The translations under genes were made by a program, and so were the position numbers. A DNA stretch of 64,000 nucleotides from Alentia gelatinosa (Eukaryota; Annelida; Polychaeta; Phyllodocida; Polynoidae), in contig OX465587.1 in the NCBI GenBank assembly GCA_950022655.1, positions 23,005,716 to 23,069,715 on the forward strand, given 5' to 3'. Each line of letters begins with the position of its first letter. Position 1 is the stretch's first letter. Below are positions 30,092 through 42,720 of this stretch, piece after piece. The notes beneath the pieces were generated by a model that saw nothing but the letters and a program-made list of their open reading frames with translations, was not told the DNA's origin and did no database searches.

Positions 30092-30662
30092 TTCGAGTCT
30101 TTCTGAATATACATACTTGAGTATTAGAATCGAAACAAATAAAGTAATGGCTATTTCACCAAGGCAAGTTAAAATGTACCAGTGGTACAAGTCACGGACG
30201 TGCTTTGAGTGAGCCCCAACGACTGCACTTTAAGTTGATTTACCAAAACATTATCATCAACGCAGCGAGCTGTGAATATTTTTTAGATGTACGTTAGTAA
30301 TGATTGGATTCATGTCTACGAGGTGTAGCCAGTTTTCCAAGACCATGCTTCAGGGTCTTTTACAGGTGACGTGGTGATATCGCAATTCAGAATCACTACT
30401 CTCCTAGTCTCCTTCTGTATTTGTCATCAGGCATGCAGTAGTGTCAAGGTTTGCCACTAGGTGTCCTCACCGTCAATGCGCCGTGGCACATTCTTACTAC
30501 TGTTAAAGAGGAGCTGTCAGGATCATCAACAATTTGAATTCCCAAATCTTTAATTCCCAAAACAAAACAACAACTGCGTAAAATGTTAAGCCCTGATGCA
30601 CCCGTCACGGATATTTTACATCAGACGACTTTGCCTTTAACAAAACAGGCACCGACTACTTG
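30092..30662. other. Unclassified stretch
   Basis: No recognised gene or repeat. Confidence 0.3.
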
Positions 30663-30871
30663 TATAGACCCTAGTGAGGTATCCCAGAATTCAGTCTGTT
30701 TACATGTCCGGGTGTGCCCTTGTTACCGATGTTGTATGGTGATAGAACCTTGAACCGTAACCCGAAATTATTGAAGTTTAACGGTTTTTATGAATCTTCA
30801 AATGGGAAATCCGATGTCAGAAACGGAAATTTCAACTATTTCTACATAAATCCGAAATTATATTCTGGTTC
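30663..30871 (+). repeat. Dispersed repeat, copy 2 of a pair
   Basis: Direct copy of 1739-1950, with small gaps and scattered substitutions. The open frames across it are accidental. Confidence 0.7.
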
Positions 30872-31242
30872 TTCAAATATAAATGGGAAAACTGTGGTTC
30901 ATGTGATCGTGGTGTGCCCAGCCACTCGCGAGCGGAACTTGTATTTACCCTGGGCAATAATAGGGAGACTAGTAACCTCTGGAGGGCGTATACACATTTA
31001 GTCTTTATCCACATCTTTAATTGGTCTACCTGTTTTAGAAGCTTCCCTGCCAAAGATAGTTTGATTTTGAGTATGAAATTTTATCAATGTGGTGTTTCAT
31101 ATACATGTACCTTCTATATCGAACGGGTTCTGGTAAAACAACCAGTTTACTTAACTAAGCCTTCTCTGCACAGCCATTCCTTGTTTCATATCACTGGCTT
31201 ATCTATCGGTCAGTTCGCTTGTAGATCTTCACGCCGATTTGT

Positions 31243-31925
31243 TTACCTTTCATTGTTGGTCACGCGTGTGGAATCCGTGTGTGGGCGAAACGTATGAAAA
31301 ATAACCAAACCAGACAAGAAAACCCAGCAGAAAATAGAAGTCAAAGTGGCACCGGGACGGAAGCAATCAGCGAACGTAACATAGGGCGGTGATGGCGTGC
31401 TTCCCGCCAAATCTCCCGGAAAGCGAGTGGAAAGTCGTCTGCCCGACGCGGCACGCAAAATGGCCGTGTTGCTAACGCCGCGGCCGTGATTGATGTCAGC
31501 GGGGCCCGGCTTGCCGGTAATTCTGGACATCTCCGACTCTAAGTCCCTGGAGGGCGGCCAGTATTTGCTCGAGCAAGCCGGCGTCAGACGCTGTAATTCT
31601 GGCATAATACAGGCCCGATGACGCAGGCCTGAGCCCTCCCCCAATCTCAAACCGTCAGCGCTATTTGAATTGGTGGCGATTGGGAGAGTTTTTGTGCGAT
31701 TTGTCGAGCAGCAGACGACGACATTAGGGTTTTGACGCCATTTTGGCGGATCTTCAAAGCAGGTCGTAGTTAATGATGCTGGCATCTCACTGGTTTAAAT
31801 CTTAGCGCACGTCGTTCATGTCGGTGCTTTATTGGCGGGAATCCGCCCCATAATCCGAACCCTTATCTGTTATCATTCATGCCAAGATTACGACCCGCCT
31901 GACGAATGTCGTCTGCTAATCAGGA
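31243..31925. other. CG-rich island, candidate regulatory DNA
   Basis: It holds many CG dinucleotides, a GCCGCGGCCGTGATTGATG stretch, paired GATA sites (TTATCTGTTATCA, about 31863) and the word ATGTCGTCTGCT (31906-31917), which recurs far away. A 180-codon minus frame covers most of it, but its composition (S, R, P, T rich, no domain, no splice context) looks like a CG-rich chance frame. Confidence 0.45.
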
Positions 31926-32279
31926 GTGGGGAGTGATGACCTTAAAAAAGTTAAAAACCTGCCTCCTCTTAAATCTACGGGGATTTCTGTAAAGGAGAAA
32001 AGGTCGCCCCTGGGGGTTAGCTGGATGCCTTCAATTATAGACGAAGGAAAGATGAACGATGGCACTCAAAAACCATCAATAAAGCGTCAAAGGTCTGTGC
32101 ATGCCTAGACATTTCACATTTGAAAACAAAATCCGAATGACTTAGTTCAATATAATTCTACATCATAAAAGAATGTTATAAAAATGCCCATTTCAAATGA
32201 TTCATTTCAATAATATGAGCTAGTGACCAGTTGATCTAAAACATGGTCAACATTTTACTGCAAACTAAACGGGCAGGAA

Positions 32280-33660
32280 AGAAACCAAAATGAGAAGCAG
32301 CGGGTGGGCCTCATGACCACAGCGCCGATTGTTTCCCGAGTTCCCTGACAGGAAGCGTTTCCCATAATGCCCTGCACCTGTTATTGACCCCCGTGACCCG
32401 GAAGTCGTCTCGCCTTAGGGCCGAATTCCTCACAGGTAACTAACATACCGATTTGACAGTGGTTCGTCGCCAGGACCCAAAGCAGACGTAGCGGCTACAT
32501 GCACGGCCGAGCATAGATTTGTATTATCCTGTCACTGGGCATCGCCAAGGATCGGAGGTCGGGGCGGCAAGCGGGCAGGCGGACTTATTCCGGCGCAGGT
32601 TACTAAAATGTCTGTCAGAGACGGTTAGTCGTAATTAGCGACATGCGACCCGCAATACCATAACCCGGGCGATGGGCGATAATTGAGCTCATGCATCTCT
32701 GTCATTCAGCATTGCCTGTAACTTGTCACCGGCGTGATAACGCCACCCTCTGCCACCAGGGCCTTCCCGACAGCCCACTCCTCTCCTGCATGAGGGGGCA
32801 CACGTCAACTTCCGCTGTATGTTTATATATAGATCACCACCAGAAGTGGAATAGTTGTGTAATTTTATTATAAATACCTGTATTTAATTACATTGCCTGC
32901 TAATATTGTTAAGGGTATTGCATTGCTTACTAATTGGCATTTCAGTGAGACCTAACATGTGCGGGTTTCGAATCAAACACTTATTTTCATTGGTGGAATG
33001 AAATTCCTGTGAGCCTTATTTAAAACGTGTTTTTTTCTCTCGTATACTCCTCATTGAGTATTAAATCATCGAAGACGTAATTAGAAACTACAGGTGACAT
33101 TGTTGTAAGGAATGCCTTTTTTTAACCTTCCACTCCTAGCAGGACCCATAACCTACCTGAAAACAGACATACAAGGTATCATACTCTTGATGAAATAACA
33201 GGTATGCTTCGCTTACCTTTTTAGGTAAGCGTAACGGAATCATCTCCGGAGAAAGTTTAGGCTCCGAGCCTAATATCCTCCCAGTTGTTTTTGTGTAACC
33301 TTCCCTCGCGTCCATCGGTTTCAACCCAAGCCAGGGTAAAACACTTTAAATAAACGGAGTCGACAGCAGCAGACTACCATTCATTAGGCCGTGCTCCCGA
33401 CACGAACCTCCTATTATCAATTTGTTCTAAAAGTGAGTGAATTCATAAGGGTCACAGGGTCAGCAGCGGACAACCTGACTTAATGACACCCGACTGGCTG
33501 TGGACGATAATGTGATTATTGGGATCATCAGCCCGACCCCAGCGTCTGTGGACGCTTCACTGGTTACCGGCGGTAACCGCCTACGCCGTGTCGCGGTTAC
33601 GGTGGAACGACGGGCACCAGTGGAGCGAGGGTCGGTAATGGATGATAACGGTTGCTTCTA
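32280..33660. other. CG-rich islands, candidate regulatory DNA
   Basis: Two CG-rich blocks (32280-32800 and 33340-33660) are separated by AT-rich DNA. The first has TAATTAGCG, ATAATTGAGC and CACCTG strings. The second has the inverted pair GGTTACC/GGTAACC (33562-33578) and a third GGTTAC at 33595. No coding frame is convincing. Confidence 0.4.
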
Positions 33661-35699
33661 GTTAAGGTCGAAGCCACTGTAGTGGTTTATGTATTGCCAT
33701 AAATGTACTACTTGTGATTGCATTCGCCATGTGAGTTTATTAGGGTAGTGCCTTTATTTTACGGTAAATGGCATTCATGCACTGATTTCATTTAGTTATA
33801 GAGATCTAATCTATTCCCTGTATGCTCCTCGTCATCATCACTTATGCAAACTCCCATCCCCATCCTCCATATATGTTTACAAAATGGAAATATATTTAGT
33901 TGGCGATATGGTGTTAGGTCAGAACAACAGGCAATAAGGCATGGAGTACCAGTTTTAATAAAACGTCATGATGTGCAATCTTTATAAAGGGTGTATTCCA
34001 AAGAGGTGGGATTTTGACTTCTTCAGGCGTCTTCTAAACATTAGCCTATAGCGTACAAACATTGCATTTATCACAGCATTGTATTTAGGCTTATGCATCA
34101 GCATTGCATCCTGGAGAAATGGAGAATTGTTAATCTAATACTGACGTACTCGTGGATTTTAGGGATTATTATATACCTATGTTCGTATATCTTCCTATTA
34201 CAAACCTCGGCTAAGCAAGTGGTAACTAGAATATTTACAGATAATGCAGTAAATTGCTATAGTACTGCACATTGTGAAACACAGTGCACACACTACTACC
34301 CGGTACACAAATTTTGACGTCAATATGTGTTGTTATGCATTTCGCTAAGTTGATCTTCAACCAGATGTTCCATATTTAAGCTCCATACATATACTAAAGC
34401 TGCGCATGGAGAACATTTTCTGCAACTGCATTTGGTCTCTGGGTCAGTCGGTTCAAAACGTCGAGTACACCCATTCATTTTGGTACATTAAATTAGTATT
34501 CCCTAAATACTAATTTGGTGTGCCAAGATGAAGTAGCCGAACCAGTTAGTTTACTAATCCCCTACTAAACGAGCTAAAATCTCCTACTAAAATGTATAAA
34601 GTTTACCTTAATCGGTTATAATTCGTAAATCCAGTGCTTGGCAATTCATACAAAACATGTAGAAATAAAATAAGATTTAATTTATGTATATTTCTTGAAC
34701 ACATTAGTGTAAGTGTAGCATGAAGTACTTCGAAATTCTCCCTGACTCGAAGCAAAAATTCATATACTACTTATGTGCTGAATACCGCTTGGAACTATGG
34801 CACTGATCCAAACCCAGGTTTCTATATACTACTGGTACTTATGTTTCACGTGCAGCAGTGGTATACTTACTGCTTTATCAAAGGCCGGTCGTTCTTATAC
34901 CTCTCGCCTCGGTAAATGTGTACGAGCGAGATTTCCACCAAATTTGATTTCCCAGTGGTGTAAAAGCAGTGAGAAAATCTGAACATTGAGAAAGTCTGGA
35001 AAGGACCTGCAATGGTTATTCGGACGTAAAATCAAACCATGAAATAAACCAATCATCCTATGTAGATTGTACTATAGGGTTTTCATTGGCATACATATTG
35101 ACTCGATGCCAAAATTCAACATACAGCTGAAGCTGTTAGTAGTATAAGGAATATTGACGTTCAGTTAGTTGCAATGGTATCATATACATTGAAACTATTT
35201 CATAAACAACGACCAATCACTTGGTGGATAAGTAAATGTAGAAAATACAAAGGTTTGCTTGATATCACAATGGAAATTCTTGGCCATTCGGGTATACCAG
35301 AAATATGAATACAAACGACATATGACGATGTTATTGGCTACTAGACAAGACAGGACCTTTCAAAAGGTAAAATACTGGTAAAGGTGCCTCTTAAACACAC
35401 ATTTGTCTTTCGTTCTCTTTATGGTTATCCTCAATGATTTTATACCTAATCCTTATGCTGCAGACATGTTCCACTCCCCACTCCTCTCCAATTAGCGTCC
35501 TTAAACCTGATCTACATCTCACACATCTTCCATGTCCCATTAGAATCTACTCCATTGGTTCAAACATTCTAGAAATGCAGCAACATACTACTTTGCGACC
35601 CCATCATCCAAAAGCAGGGACTTGAACCCTAAGCTCCCGACACTATATGCGCCCAGTTCGAGAATTGACACATTTAATCTATAACCATACCCCATCCTT
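33661..35699. other. AT-rich DNA with one SINE and a possible module remnant
   Basis: Apart from the truncated SINE at 34852, ATTATTATATACCTATG at about 34165 resembles the left end of the composite-element modules, and TACTGCAC..GTGCAC follows at 34262. No gene is seen. Confidence 0.35.
34852..35040 (+). mobile_element. tRNA-derived SINE, copy 3 (5' truncated)
   Basis: It starts at the CAGCAGTGG..TTTACTGCT junction, so the tRNA head is lost. The body from TATCAAAGGCC to GGACGTAAAATCAAACC is present, with internal gaps. Confidence 0.8.
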
Positions 35700-36140
35700 A
35701 CTTATTGCCATACGTCTCACACCCCCACCTCACCCATACACTCTCAGAGCACCGAGGTAGCCCGGGTAACAGCTTGTCGGTCGGCGACCAGTGACGGTAA
35801 TCGTTAGGGGCGGCGGGCACACCAGCGGTGTCGGGCCGGCCACCAACATTAGGGTGTCGACCACGGGGGTGCCACGCCCTCATTGATTATGCACGATGGG
35901 CGAAAATGGGGCTTAAGTAGAGGGTGGGGTATGATTCAGTCGTTGGGCGCCGATAAAGGACCGCCCTGCACCCTGGTCAAGCCCCGGGGACTGGGTGGAC
36001 TGGAGGCTTTCTGCCTGTGAGTGGTCAGTGTGACTGGTCAGTAGGATTAGGCCGCCAGAGCACCCGGCAGTAATCTGAGATGCACTACTGAGGATTATCT
36101 GGTGATCTCCCGTTAGAGGGAGGGCTACACAGATGAGACT
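35700..36140. other. CG-rich island
   Basis: GC-rich block with GGGCCGGCC, CGGGTAACAGC and GCGCCGATAAAGG strings. Frames on both strands are short and unrelated to known proteins. Confidence 0.35.
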
Positions 36141-37260
36141 CTCAATCATAATATTATGAGTGTTTCCCGGTGTTATCGACTGTGCCAATGGTGGAATATC
36201 TCTCCCTGTAGCAATATGTTTGCTTTTGTTGGTGATCCTGTGATTTGTTGTTTAGATAAGGGTGTAACTTATCAGATTCCCAATGATGAAATAATTTGTA
36301 AGATTCCAGCTGATATTTGCAGTTCATACAATAGACTAAGAAATCTCTCGCATGTTGAAATTTAAGGCATCAATTAATCTGTTGTTAGACACCTTAAATC
36401 AGCGATTGATCTGTAACAGCGATAGAAGCTTGAATGAATTATTCAGATCCTGGGAGACATCTTATACTGATGATATGGGTACTTTATTAGGTCATATGCA
36501 AATTAAGCATACTGCTGACGGATCGTATTGAATAAGGTGTACCACTTCAATCATAAAACGATATATGCTTGTTAGCGATATCTGCTGGTGGCTTAAATGA
36601 TGGAGAATGGCTCTCTTGTAATGAGAGAGGTAATGAATTGTTCTAGGAAATGTGCGTAGACCTACCAGTGATTTTGATATGTACTTATGTACATGATGTT
36701 GAACGATCAGTTGAAGTTGAAGATTCTCTTGTAATAATGTGTTCTTCTCAGATGTGTTTGTTGCTGAGGTAAACCTAGATCTATTACCTGGAATTGTTTA
36801 CTATCAATTTGTTACCTAACTGCGTTATCTAATAATTTGAGTGATATCTCCACATTTTAGGAGTAGCCCACTTAAACTACAGTGAATGCAATATATAACG
36901 GTACCTAATTTATTACTAATGATTATTAAGTGCCTTTAATGTATCTTATCATTAAAAACCTTGGATATCTAGGAAGGGACTTCAACGCAGCAAAGACAAA
37001 AAGCAAACACGGTGAATACCACTTAGAAATCCTGAACACTAACATAAAGGTACCCTCATCTAGATAAAACACTCCATTAACACTCTACCATGTTAGAACA
37101 ACATGTACTGACAACCACAACTCTCCACCCCTCCTTCCCTCCTTCCCTCATCATCCCATGAACGACAAAACACTAACACCCCTTCGACCGAATACTGCTT
37201 TTACCCCGATTACCCAAGATGCACTGCTGTAAGTGTCGTACAATTAGGTTTGCGAGTCAG
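36141..37260. other. AT-rich spacer
   Basis: No gene or recognised repeat; a CCTTCCCTCCTTCCCTC tract lies at about 37132. Confidence 0.3.
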
Positions 37261-37400
37261 CTCCGCTTTTAAAGCCGCGCCAAGCACGACAGAGACTGAT
37301 GAGTGGGCGCTAATTATTCATTAATCAATCAATGATTAATCAGGCGAATATGGCGCCCAGCAGTAGGGGCCCGAGCAGCGAGGAGCCTCTGCGTTAGTCG
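37261..37400. promoter_or_regulatory. AT-rich homeodomain-type core inside a CG-rich island
   Basis: A 31-bp core (37311-37341) contains TAATTA, TTAATCA and the 10-bp palindrome TGATTAATCA (37333-37342). TGATTAAT matches the PBX/HOX composite site. The core is bracketed by GGGCGC (37305-37310) and GGCGCCC (37352-37358). This looks like a developmental enhancer core, but that is inference. Confidence 0.4.
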
Positions 37401-37536
37401 GGCATGTTAGTGAGCAGCTCAGAGGTACATGGCGAGCTGTACCTCTGTGAAGTACCTCATTCTGACGCCTTGCTTATTTTCATATGTGACATACATCATT
37501 ATTTTTGTATCAATTGTCCATACATCAGATATGCCT

Positions 37537-37880
37537 GGGGAGTTAGCTCAGTGGTTCAGGCAGTGGACTCGTAACCCCAAGGTTGTTTGTTCGAGGCTAA
37601 CTGCAATAACCTTTCTCCTTCATCCTCAGCAGCGGTAGACTTGCTGCTATCCTCACAGATAGGGTAACTAACAAAGGCCTGTCATACTCATACCAGTCTA
37701 TGTGGTATGGGAACTAACTGGCACTTCAGTAAGTGTGCAGGGTGAAATTTCTATCTAAATTCATCTCATAAATTCGATCACAACTCCTGTGGTGTAAAAG
37801 CAGTGATTAAAAGCTGAACCTTGAGAAAGCCTGGAAAGGACTTGTAATGGGCGACAAGATGTAAAATCAAACAAACAAAG
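37537..37880 (+). mobile_element. tRNA-derived SINE, copy 4
   Basis: The head GGGGAGTTAGCTCAGTGGTT has the loop ACTCGTAAC (Thr CGT-like). A small internal insertion (ATCCTCACAGATAGGG region) separates head and body, and the tail is AAATCAAACAAAC. Confidence 0.85.
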
Positions 37881-38278
37881 ATGCCTCACCCACACCAGTC
37901 ACTCACTCACTAGCTCACATAAGTAACACAAGCCGGTGGCTCACTTACATGAGTGTAACTCGGGGGAGTAGATCAAGGTGCGTATTGACTCACACATAGG
38001 GCAGGCACTGCTCATTTGATGAGCAGGTCATCCTGATAGGGTGGCCATGCATGAGTGACTCGCTAAAATAAGTAGTATTTGTGTCATTAGAGTTTAGTGT
38101 TCTTAAGTCACACGTAGTTTCTTGTCTTGTATACATACACAAAATTACCATGAATTTGATCTGCATGGTCGTATCATCAACGTAGTTGACGCGGAGTAAT
38201 ATCCGGGCGATTGCAAGGATATTGCGTAGTGTAATTATCCAGCATTCCAGATGATATCATACGACGTGGAATATGGAG

Positions 38279-38585
38279 AAACCAAACTAGAGTTAGTCAT
38301 GTTGTTGTTTATCGCACGACGCCAAGATCGCGTATTACTGCGCGAGGCGAAGCCGAAAGCAGTAATACGCGATCTTGCCGGAGTGATATGAACAATGACA
38401 TGGCTGACTCGAGTTTGGTTTAGAATTTATCCTACCCCGCCCGTCTAAATTACTTCTACATGAACAAATGACGTCTTTTGTCAAGTGTATCCCACTAGAG
38501 CGATATTTTTCATTTTTCTGAACTCCAGACTGAATACAGTGACCCAATGTTAAGCCTATGGAGTTTTTTTTAGGGGTAGGATAAT
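38279..38585 (+). mobile_element. Composite palindrome-plus-module element, AAACCAAAC family, copy 2
   Basis: The palindrome at 38279-38421 has arms AAACCAAACTAGAGTTAG and its complement, CAAGATCGCGTATTACTG and CAGTAATACGCGATCTTG, around GCGAGGCGAAGCCGAAAG. The module at 38426-38585 has ends TTTATCCTACCCC and GGGGTAGGATAATA and contains TTAAGCCTATGGAGT, shared with the element at 20128. Confidence 0.9.
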
Positions 38586-40049
38586 ATGGTTTATCTTATG
38601 ATTCGAGTGCGGTTCTGGATTTATCTCACCCCTTTCACTGTTAGGGACGTTTAAATCTTTTGTCTTGTCTTCTCTGATAACCTTGCCACTGATTGGTCAA
38701 TCGCATATGACGTCATTTTGTATTCACTACACCACGACCATGGCGTAGTATTGTCACTTTACCGGGGTCATCGTAGAGTATTTTTTCTAACGTTATTCCT
38801 ATGACTAAACTTGTAGCAAGGGTAAGATAAAATAAGGTATCCACAGTTTTACAACAAATAGTGAAGACAAGGAATGGCTTAGCAAATAAATTTGAGAGCA
38901 AAGATTCAATCCCAGGTAAGGTACATATGCTCTCTCTCTTTTTCATCCGTAAATCTTTAAGAAGATTATCAATATTCGATGGTCGGCTGAAGGCAGTAAT
39001 ATTAAGGCTGGGCTTGTGGGCGGTCCGTGTCTTCTCCTGATATGTTGATCGTACGATTACATGTTAAGAACTCGGCGTAAATTGAGTTAGCAGCAAAACA
39101 TCATCAAGTTTACATGCTGTGTGCGTGAGTCCGGGTCTGCTCTCTGTCCACACGGCGCACGGATCATCCACTCAAGTTATCTCCTATGTATGACAGGGTT
39201 CCCTTATCTTGTCAGCTCATTTAAAAAATCCTTGAGTAGTGAATCAGTGAATGACGAGTACAAGATAATTTGTCAGTCTTTAAGAGTGTATCAATTGATT
39301 TAAACAAAAAAATTGGTCATATTTGTGCTATATGAATACATGCATCTATTTCGACATAACATCAATTTAAAGAATTGCATCATCATTGTTGTATCTGATG
39401 ATTGCTCTGCAATGTTAATCTTTTTTCACTCTTGCCGTGTAGAGTCAGTAGAGCATAGGAGCTCACAATCTTACTGACCATAGGAGCGACAACAATCGAG
39501 ATAAAAGTTTATAATGATTTAGTAATTTAAAATGTCTCAAGGTGGTGCGATGATATTGAACATACACAGGGTAGTTAAATATCAAGTCACATGTTACAAA
39601 CCTTCATAAGGTCCCTCAACAATGATCCTTTTATAAACATAAGTATAATTACATAGTACATTTCAATCTCTTTCCAATGAGAGTCAAAGGTGTTCAAATA
39701 GTTAACAAAGTATAATAATAACTGTGATGAAAGTCCAGTTCAAACTTTCATTGATCCTTAGATAATTGTTTATCTCCAGTTCACAATAATTTCACATAAC
39801 CTGAATGTCCAAATAGTAATATTTGAAGATGTAGATGAAATTCTCGTAGATGTTCAGAGTCCAAATGTTCTAATACACTGGTTTGATGTAGAACACTGTT
39901 GTTCTTAGAAAGATTGTTCATACTGAATGTACAACGGGAGTGGCGGGCCTTCACTTTGCTCCACAATGTAATACCCACACAGATATATTTAAGGTTGATC
40001 TTACTCCAGCAATGGCGTAAGATCTTCAGCGAACACAGGAGTAGAAGCA
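38586..40049. other. Unclassified stretch between two inverted copies
   Basis: AT-rich DNA without a recognised gene. It separates elements 38279 and 40050, which face each other. Confidence 0.35.
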
Positions 40050-40317
40050 TTTATCCTATCCCTAATAAAAAAAACTCCATAGGCTTAACATTGGGTCACT
40101 GTATTCGGTCTGGAGTTCAGAAAAATGAAAAATATTGCTCTAGTGGGTTACACTTGACAAATGACGTCATTTGTTAAACCAAACAAGAGTTAGTCGTGTT
40201 ATTGTTCATTGCACTCCAGCAAGAATGGTATTACTGCTCTCGGCTTTGCCTCGTACAGTAATATGCGATCTTGCCATCGTGCGATAAACAACAACACGAC
40301 TAACTCTTGTTTGGTTT
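40050..40317 (-). mobile_element. Composite element, AAACCAAAC family, copy 3 (inverted)
   Basis: On the minus strand, the palindrome (40317-40176) comes first, then the module, ending at ATTTATCCTATCCC (40049-40062, shown on +). The start of the module next to the palindrome is deleted. TGACAAATGACGTCATTTGT at 40155 is an extra palindrome with a full CRE. Confidence 0.85.
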
Positions 40318-41210
40318 CTCCATATTATCTCCCTATCTTACGTAAATTCTCACAGTAAGCACTCTTCTCTTAGCTCGGATATTCTAACTTCCTACTGCAT
40401 GCAAGACACACTTTATATATAAACCTGCTGGACCAATCAGCACTGCATATATCTTTTCTACGATATGTGTCACCTTAATTAGCCACGATCGCAGCTGTAG
40501 GGAGACGCTTGAAAAATGGCCTAAACATGTGTAAAGTGGTGGGCGCGCTGAAAAGTAATGCAAGAGTAAATTGATGGGTTACACACAAATCTGAGGAGGA
40601 TGCTAAAAATATGACTTCTCATTTTTGATCCAAAAGTTTTCCTTTTTCTATTTATGTGAGTCTCGTATTATTCAAAGATATACCTCCTCTTTATAACCGA
40701 ATTGCATTCAATACTGATACTTTTCCAGGCTAAAACAAATAGTAAAGCAACAGAATATTAGCTGATGACCATATAATTACCAGTAGCTTCATGAATTAAC
40801 AGTGTAATTACATCCACCCCTGTGGACGTGGCTACCTACATGTTTTGCAAACAAGAAACAATATGATACATCTGTTTGATAGTCTGTAGTAATTTCTGGG
40901 GATGTGGGTTAGTTGGGAATTTCTTCTAAAGTCAATTAAGTGTTATCTAGTAAATCTTTAGTGGATGTCTACCACTTGGCTTGTGACTAGTGGACATGCC
41001 TTCACTACATCACCGTTCGCCCTTTTTTACTGGGCAGTAGAGCTGCGTCTACTACCATGGCCCCCATTTTGGCCGTGTTCTCTGCACGTGGTCAAACTGC
41101 GTCCACCTTAACTTCACATTGGTCATCTATTGTAGTGAGTGCAGGTAATGCTTTACTTCTTCTTTGTTCATCTTGTCTTCGTGAATATCCACTGCACTGC
41201 TTAGTTTTTA
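40318..41210. other. Unclassified stretch
   Basis: No recognised gene or repeat; a 61-codon frame at 41057 has no motif. Confidence 0.3.
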
Positions 41211-41600
41211 GAGCGTGCCTGCACAGGTTATACATCACCTAGAGGTTAGAGTGGTCCCATATAGACTGTTAGGGTACTGCATACAAACTATCCTTTCACT
41301 ATCTGTGTGCTATTAACTTTGATATTGAGAACAAAGAAGGGAGCCAGTTTCACAGTGTCTTAGAGGCGAGCCCAGCTGACCATGACCAATCACTCAAGAC
41401 CAAAATACCCCAAGACCCACTTGCGCTTGATGTGTTTGAATCCTAGATAGGTAGTTGCAGAAATGGCAAGTTGACTGGGTGCAAGTGGGTTACAGAAAAC
41501 TATCCTTAGGCTGAATGTAATTCAAACCTTTTAATTGTTATTCATCTATAATTGCACGCTTAATCATCAATGATGAACATACTATTTGCTCCTAGTTCTT
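41211..41600 (+). repeat. 400-bp dispersed repeat, copy 2
   Basis: Same orientation and landmarks as the copy at 5705. It lies about 230 bp before the first tRNA-Pro gene. Confidence 0.8.
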
Positions 41601-41827
41601 TCAATTGAAATGTAATATTCATGACTTTTCTACTGGTGGTAATAATTATGATACTGGGATTTACTTTACAAGAAACTTGAAAAATGCTATGTCTTGATAT
41701 GAGTGCCTAAATGCAGACTACAGTTTTATATGATTCCTCAACAAAAACAGGGTTCTAAATCTGTCAAATATATCTAAAGAAAACCGGAGGAAAAAGATAC
41801 ATTTTCAAGGAGATTCGTTCTTAGTCA

Positions 41828-41899
41828 GGCTTGTTGGTCTAGGGGTATGATTCTCGCTTCGGGTGCGAGAGGTCCCGGGTTCAATTCCGGGAGAAGCCC
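41828..41899 (+). tRNA. tRNA-Pro (anticodon CGG), with two stem mismatches
   Basis: 72 nt with box A TGGTCTAGGGG, anticodon arm CTCGC-TTCGGGT-GCGAG and box B GGTTCAATTCC. The T stem (CCGGG/CCGGG) and the acceptor stem (GGCTTGT/AGAAGCC) each carry one mismatch compared with the AGG copy, so it may be decaying. TTTT at 41904-41907 could end transcription. Confidence 0.85.
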
Positions 41900-42491
41900 A
41901 GTATTTTATCCCATACAGACTAGCCATGAAACTCAGATTCTTCTCAGGGCACATTTAATCTCAAAACCTATTTCAATATCCTCCACAACATATGCTGAGC
42001 TCATATGCCGGTCTTGCCTTCGAATCCATTCTACTAGAAGAACCGCAAATGTCTCAGCTCGCAAATTCTAATATGACAGAAGATATGTAGATGCATATAG
42101 CTCGATAGCAGCAACTACATATTGTTCAATACTCTATTTGTTACGTTTCAGTGTAAGAGGAAAGCATGTCATGGATGGAAGTACATGTGGTACAAAGTTA
42201 TTTCACAGGATATTATGATGGAGTGCTTCAGTGTTGCATCAGATGAAAGTAAAATCTCCATTTAATATGTCAAACTTCCACCAATGATATACAAACCCAT
42301 CTGCTGAATTCAGATGCACTAGGTAATATGTTCTTTCAAGTCTATTTTCCACATATGAGTACACTTTGATTCTCTATACTTCATGTCCTATATCTACATG
42401 CATACATACACCCAGTCTGTATCCTTGATGCCACAATTGCAGTCATAGCAATATTTGATGAAATATCTTAGCCATTGCAGTACCCAGCACA

Positions 42492-42563
42492 GGCTTGTTG
42501 GTCTAGGGGTATGATTCTCGCTTAGGGTGCGAGAGGTCCCGGGTTCAAATCCCGGACAAGCCC
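42492..42563 (+). tRNA. tRNA-Pro (anticodon AGG)
   Basis: 72 nt with a perfect acceptor stem (GGCTTGT/ACAAGCC), anticodon arm CTCGC-TTAGGGT-GCGAG, T arm CCGGG-TTCAAAT-CCCGG, discriminator C and no intron. Box A and box B are standard. A TTTT terminator lies at 42570-42573. This is the intact gene of the cluster. Confidence 0.95.
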
Positions 42564-42651
42564 AGTTAGTTTTATACTCATATATATCGAATTAAAGGTA
42601 TTGATGATCACAACTAATATTTAGTGGTCCCTCTAACACCAGCTAATATAT

Positions 42652-42720
42652 GGCTTGTTGGGCTAGGGGTATGATTCTTGCTTTGGATGGGAGATGTCCA
42701 GGGTTCAACATCCATATCCT
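42652..42720 (+). pseudogene. tRNA-Pro pseudogene (anticodon TGG)
   Basis: The 5' half is close to the other two (GGCTTGTTGGGCTAGGGG), with loop TTTGGAT giving anticodon TGG. The anticodon stem has a mismatch, the T arm is altered (GGTTCAACATCC) and the 3' acceptor strand is missing. Confidence 0.75.

Noticed and set aside
31243..31785. 180-codon open frame on the minus strand
   Set aside because: It lies in a CG-rich island, has no domain, no repeats and no splice context, and its S/R/P/T-rich composition fits a chance frame where stop codons are rare.
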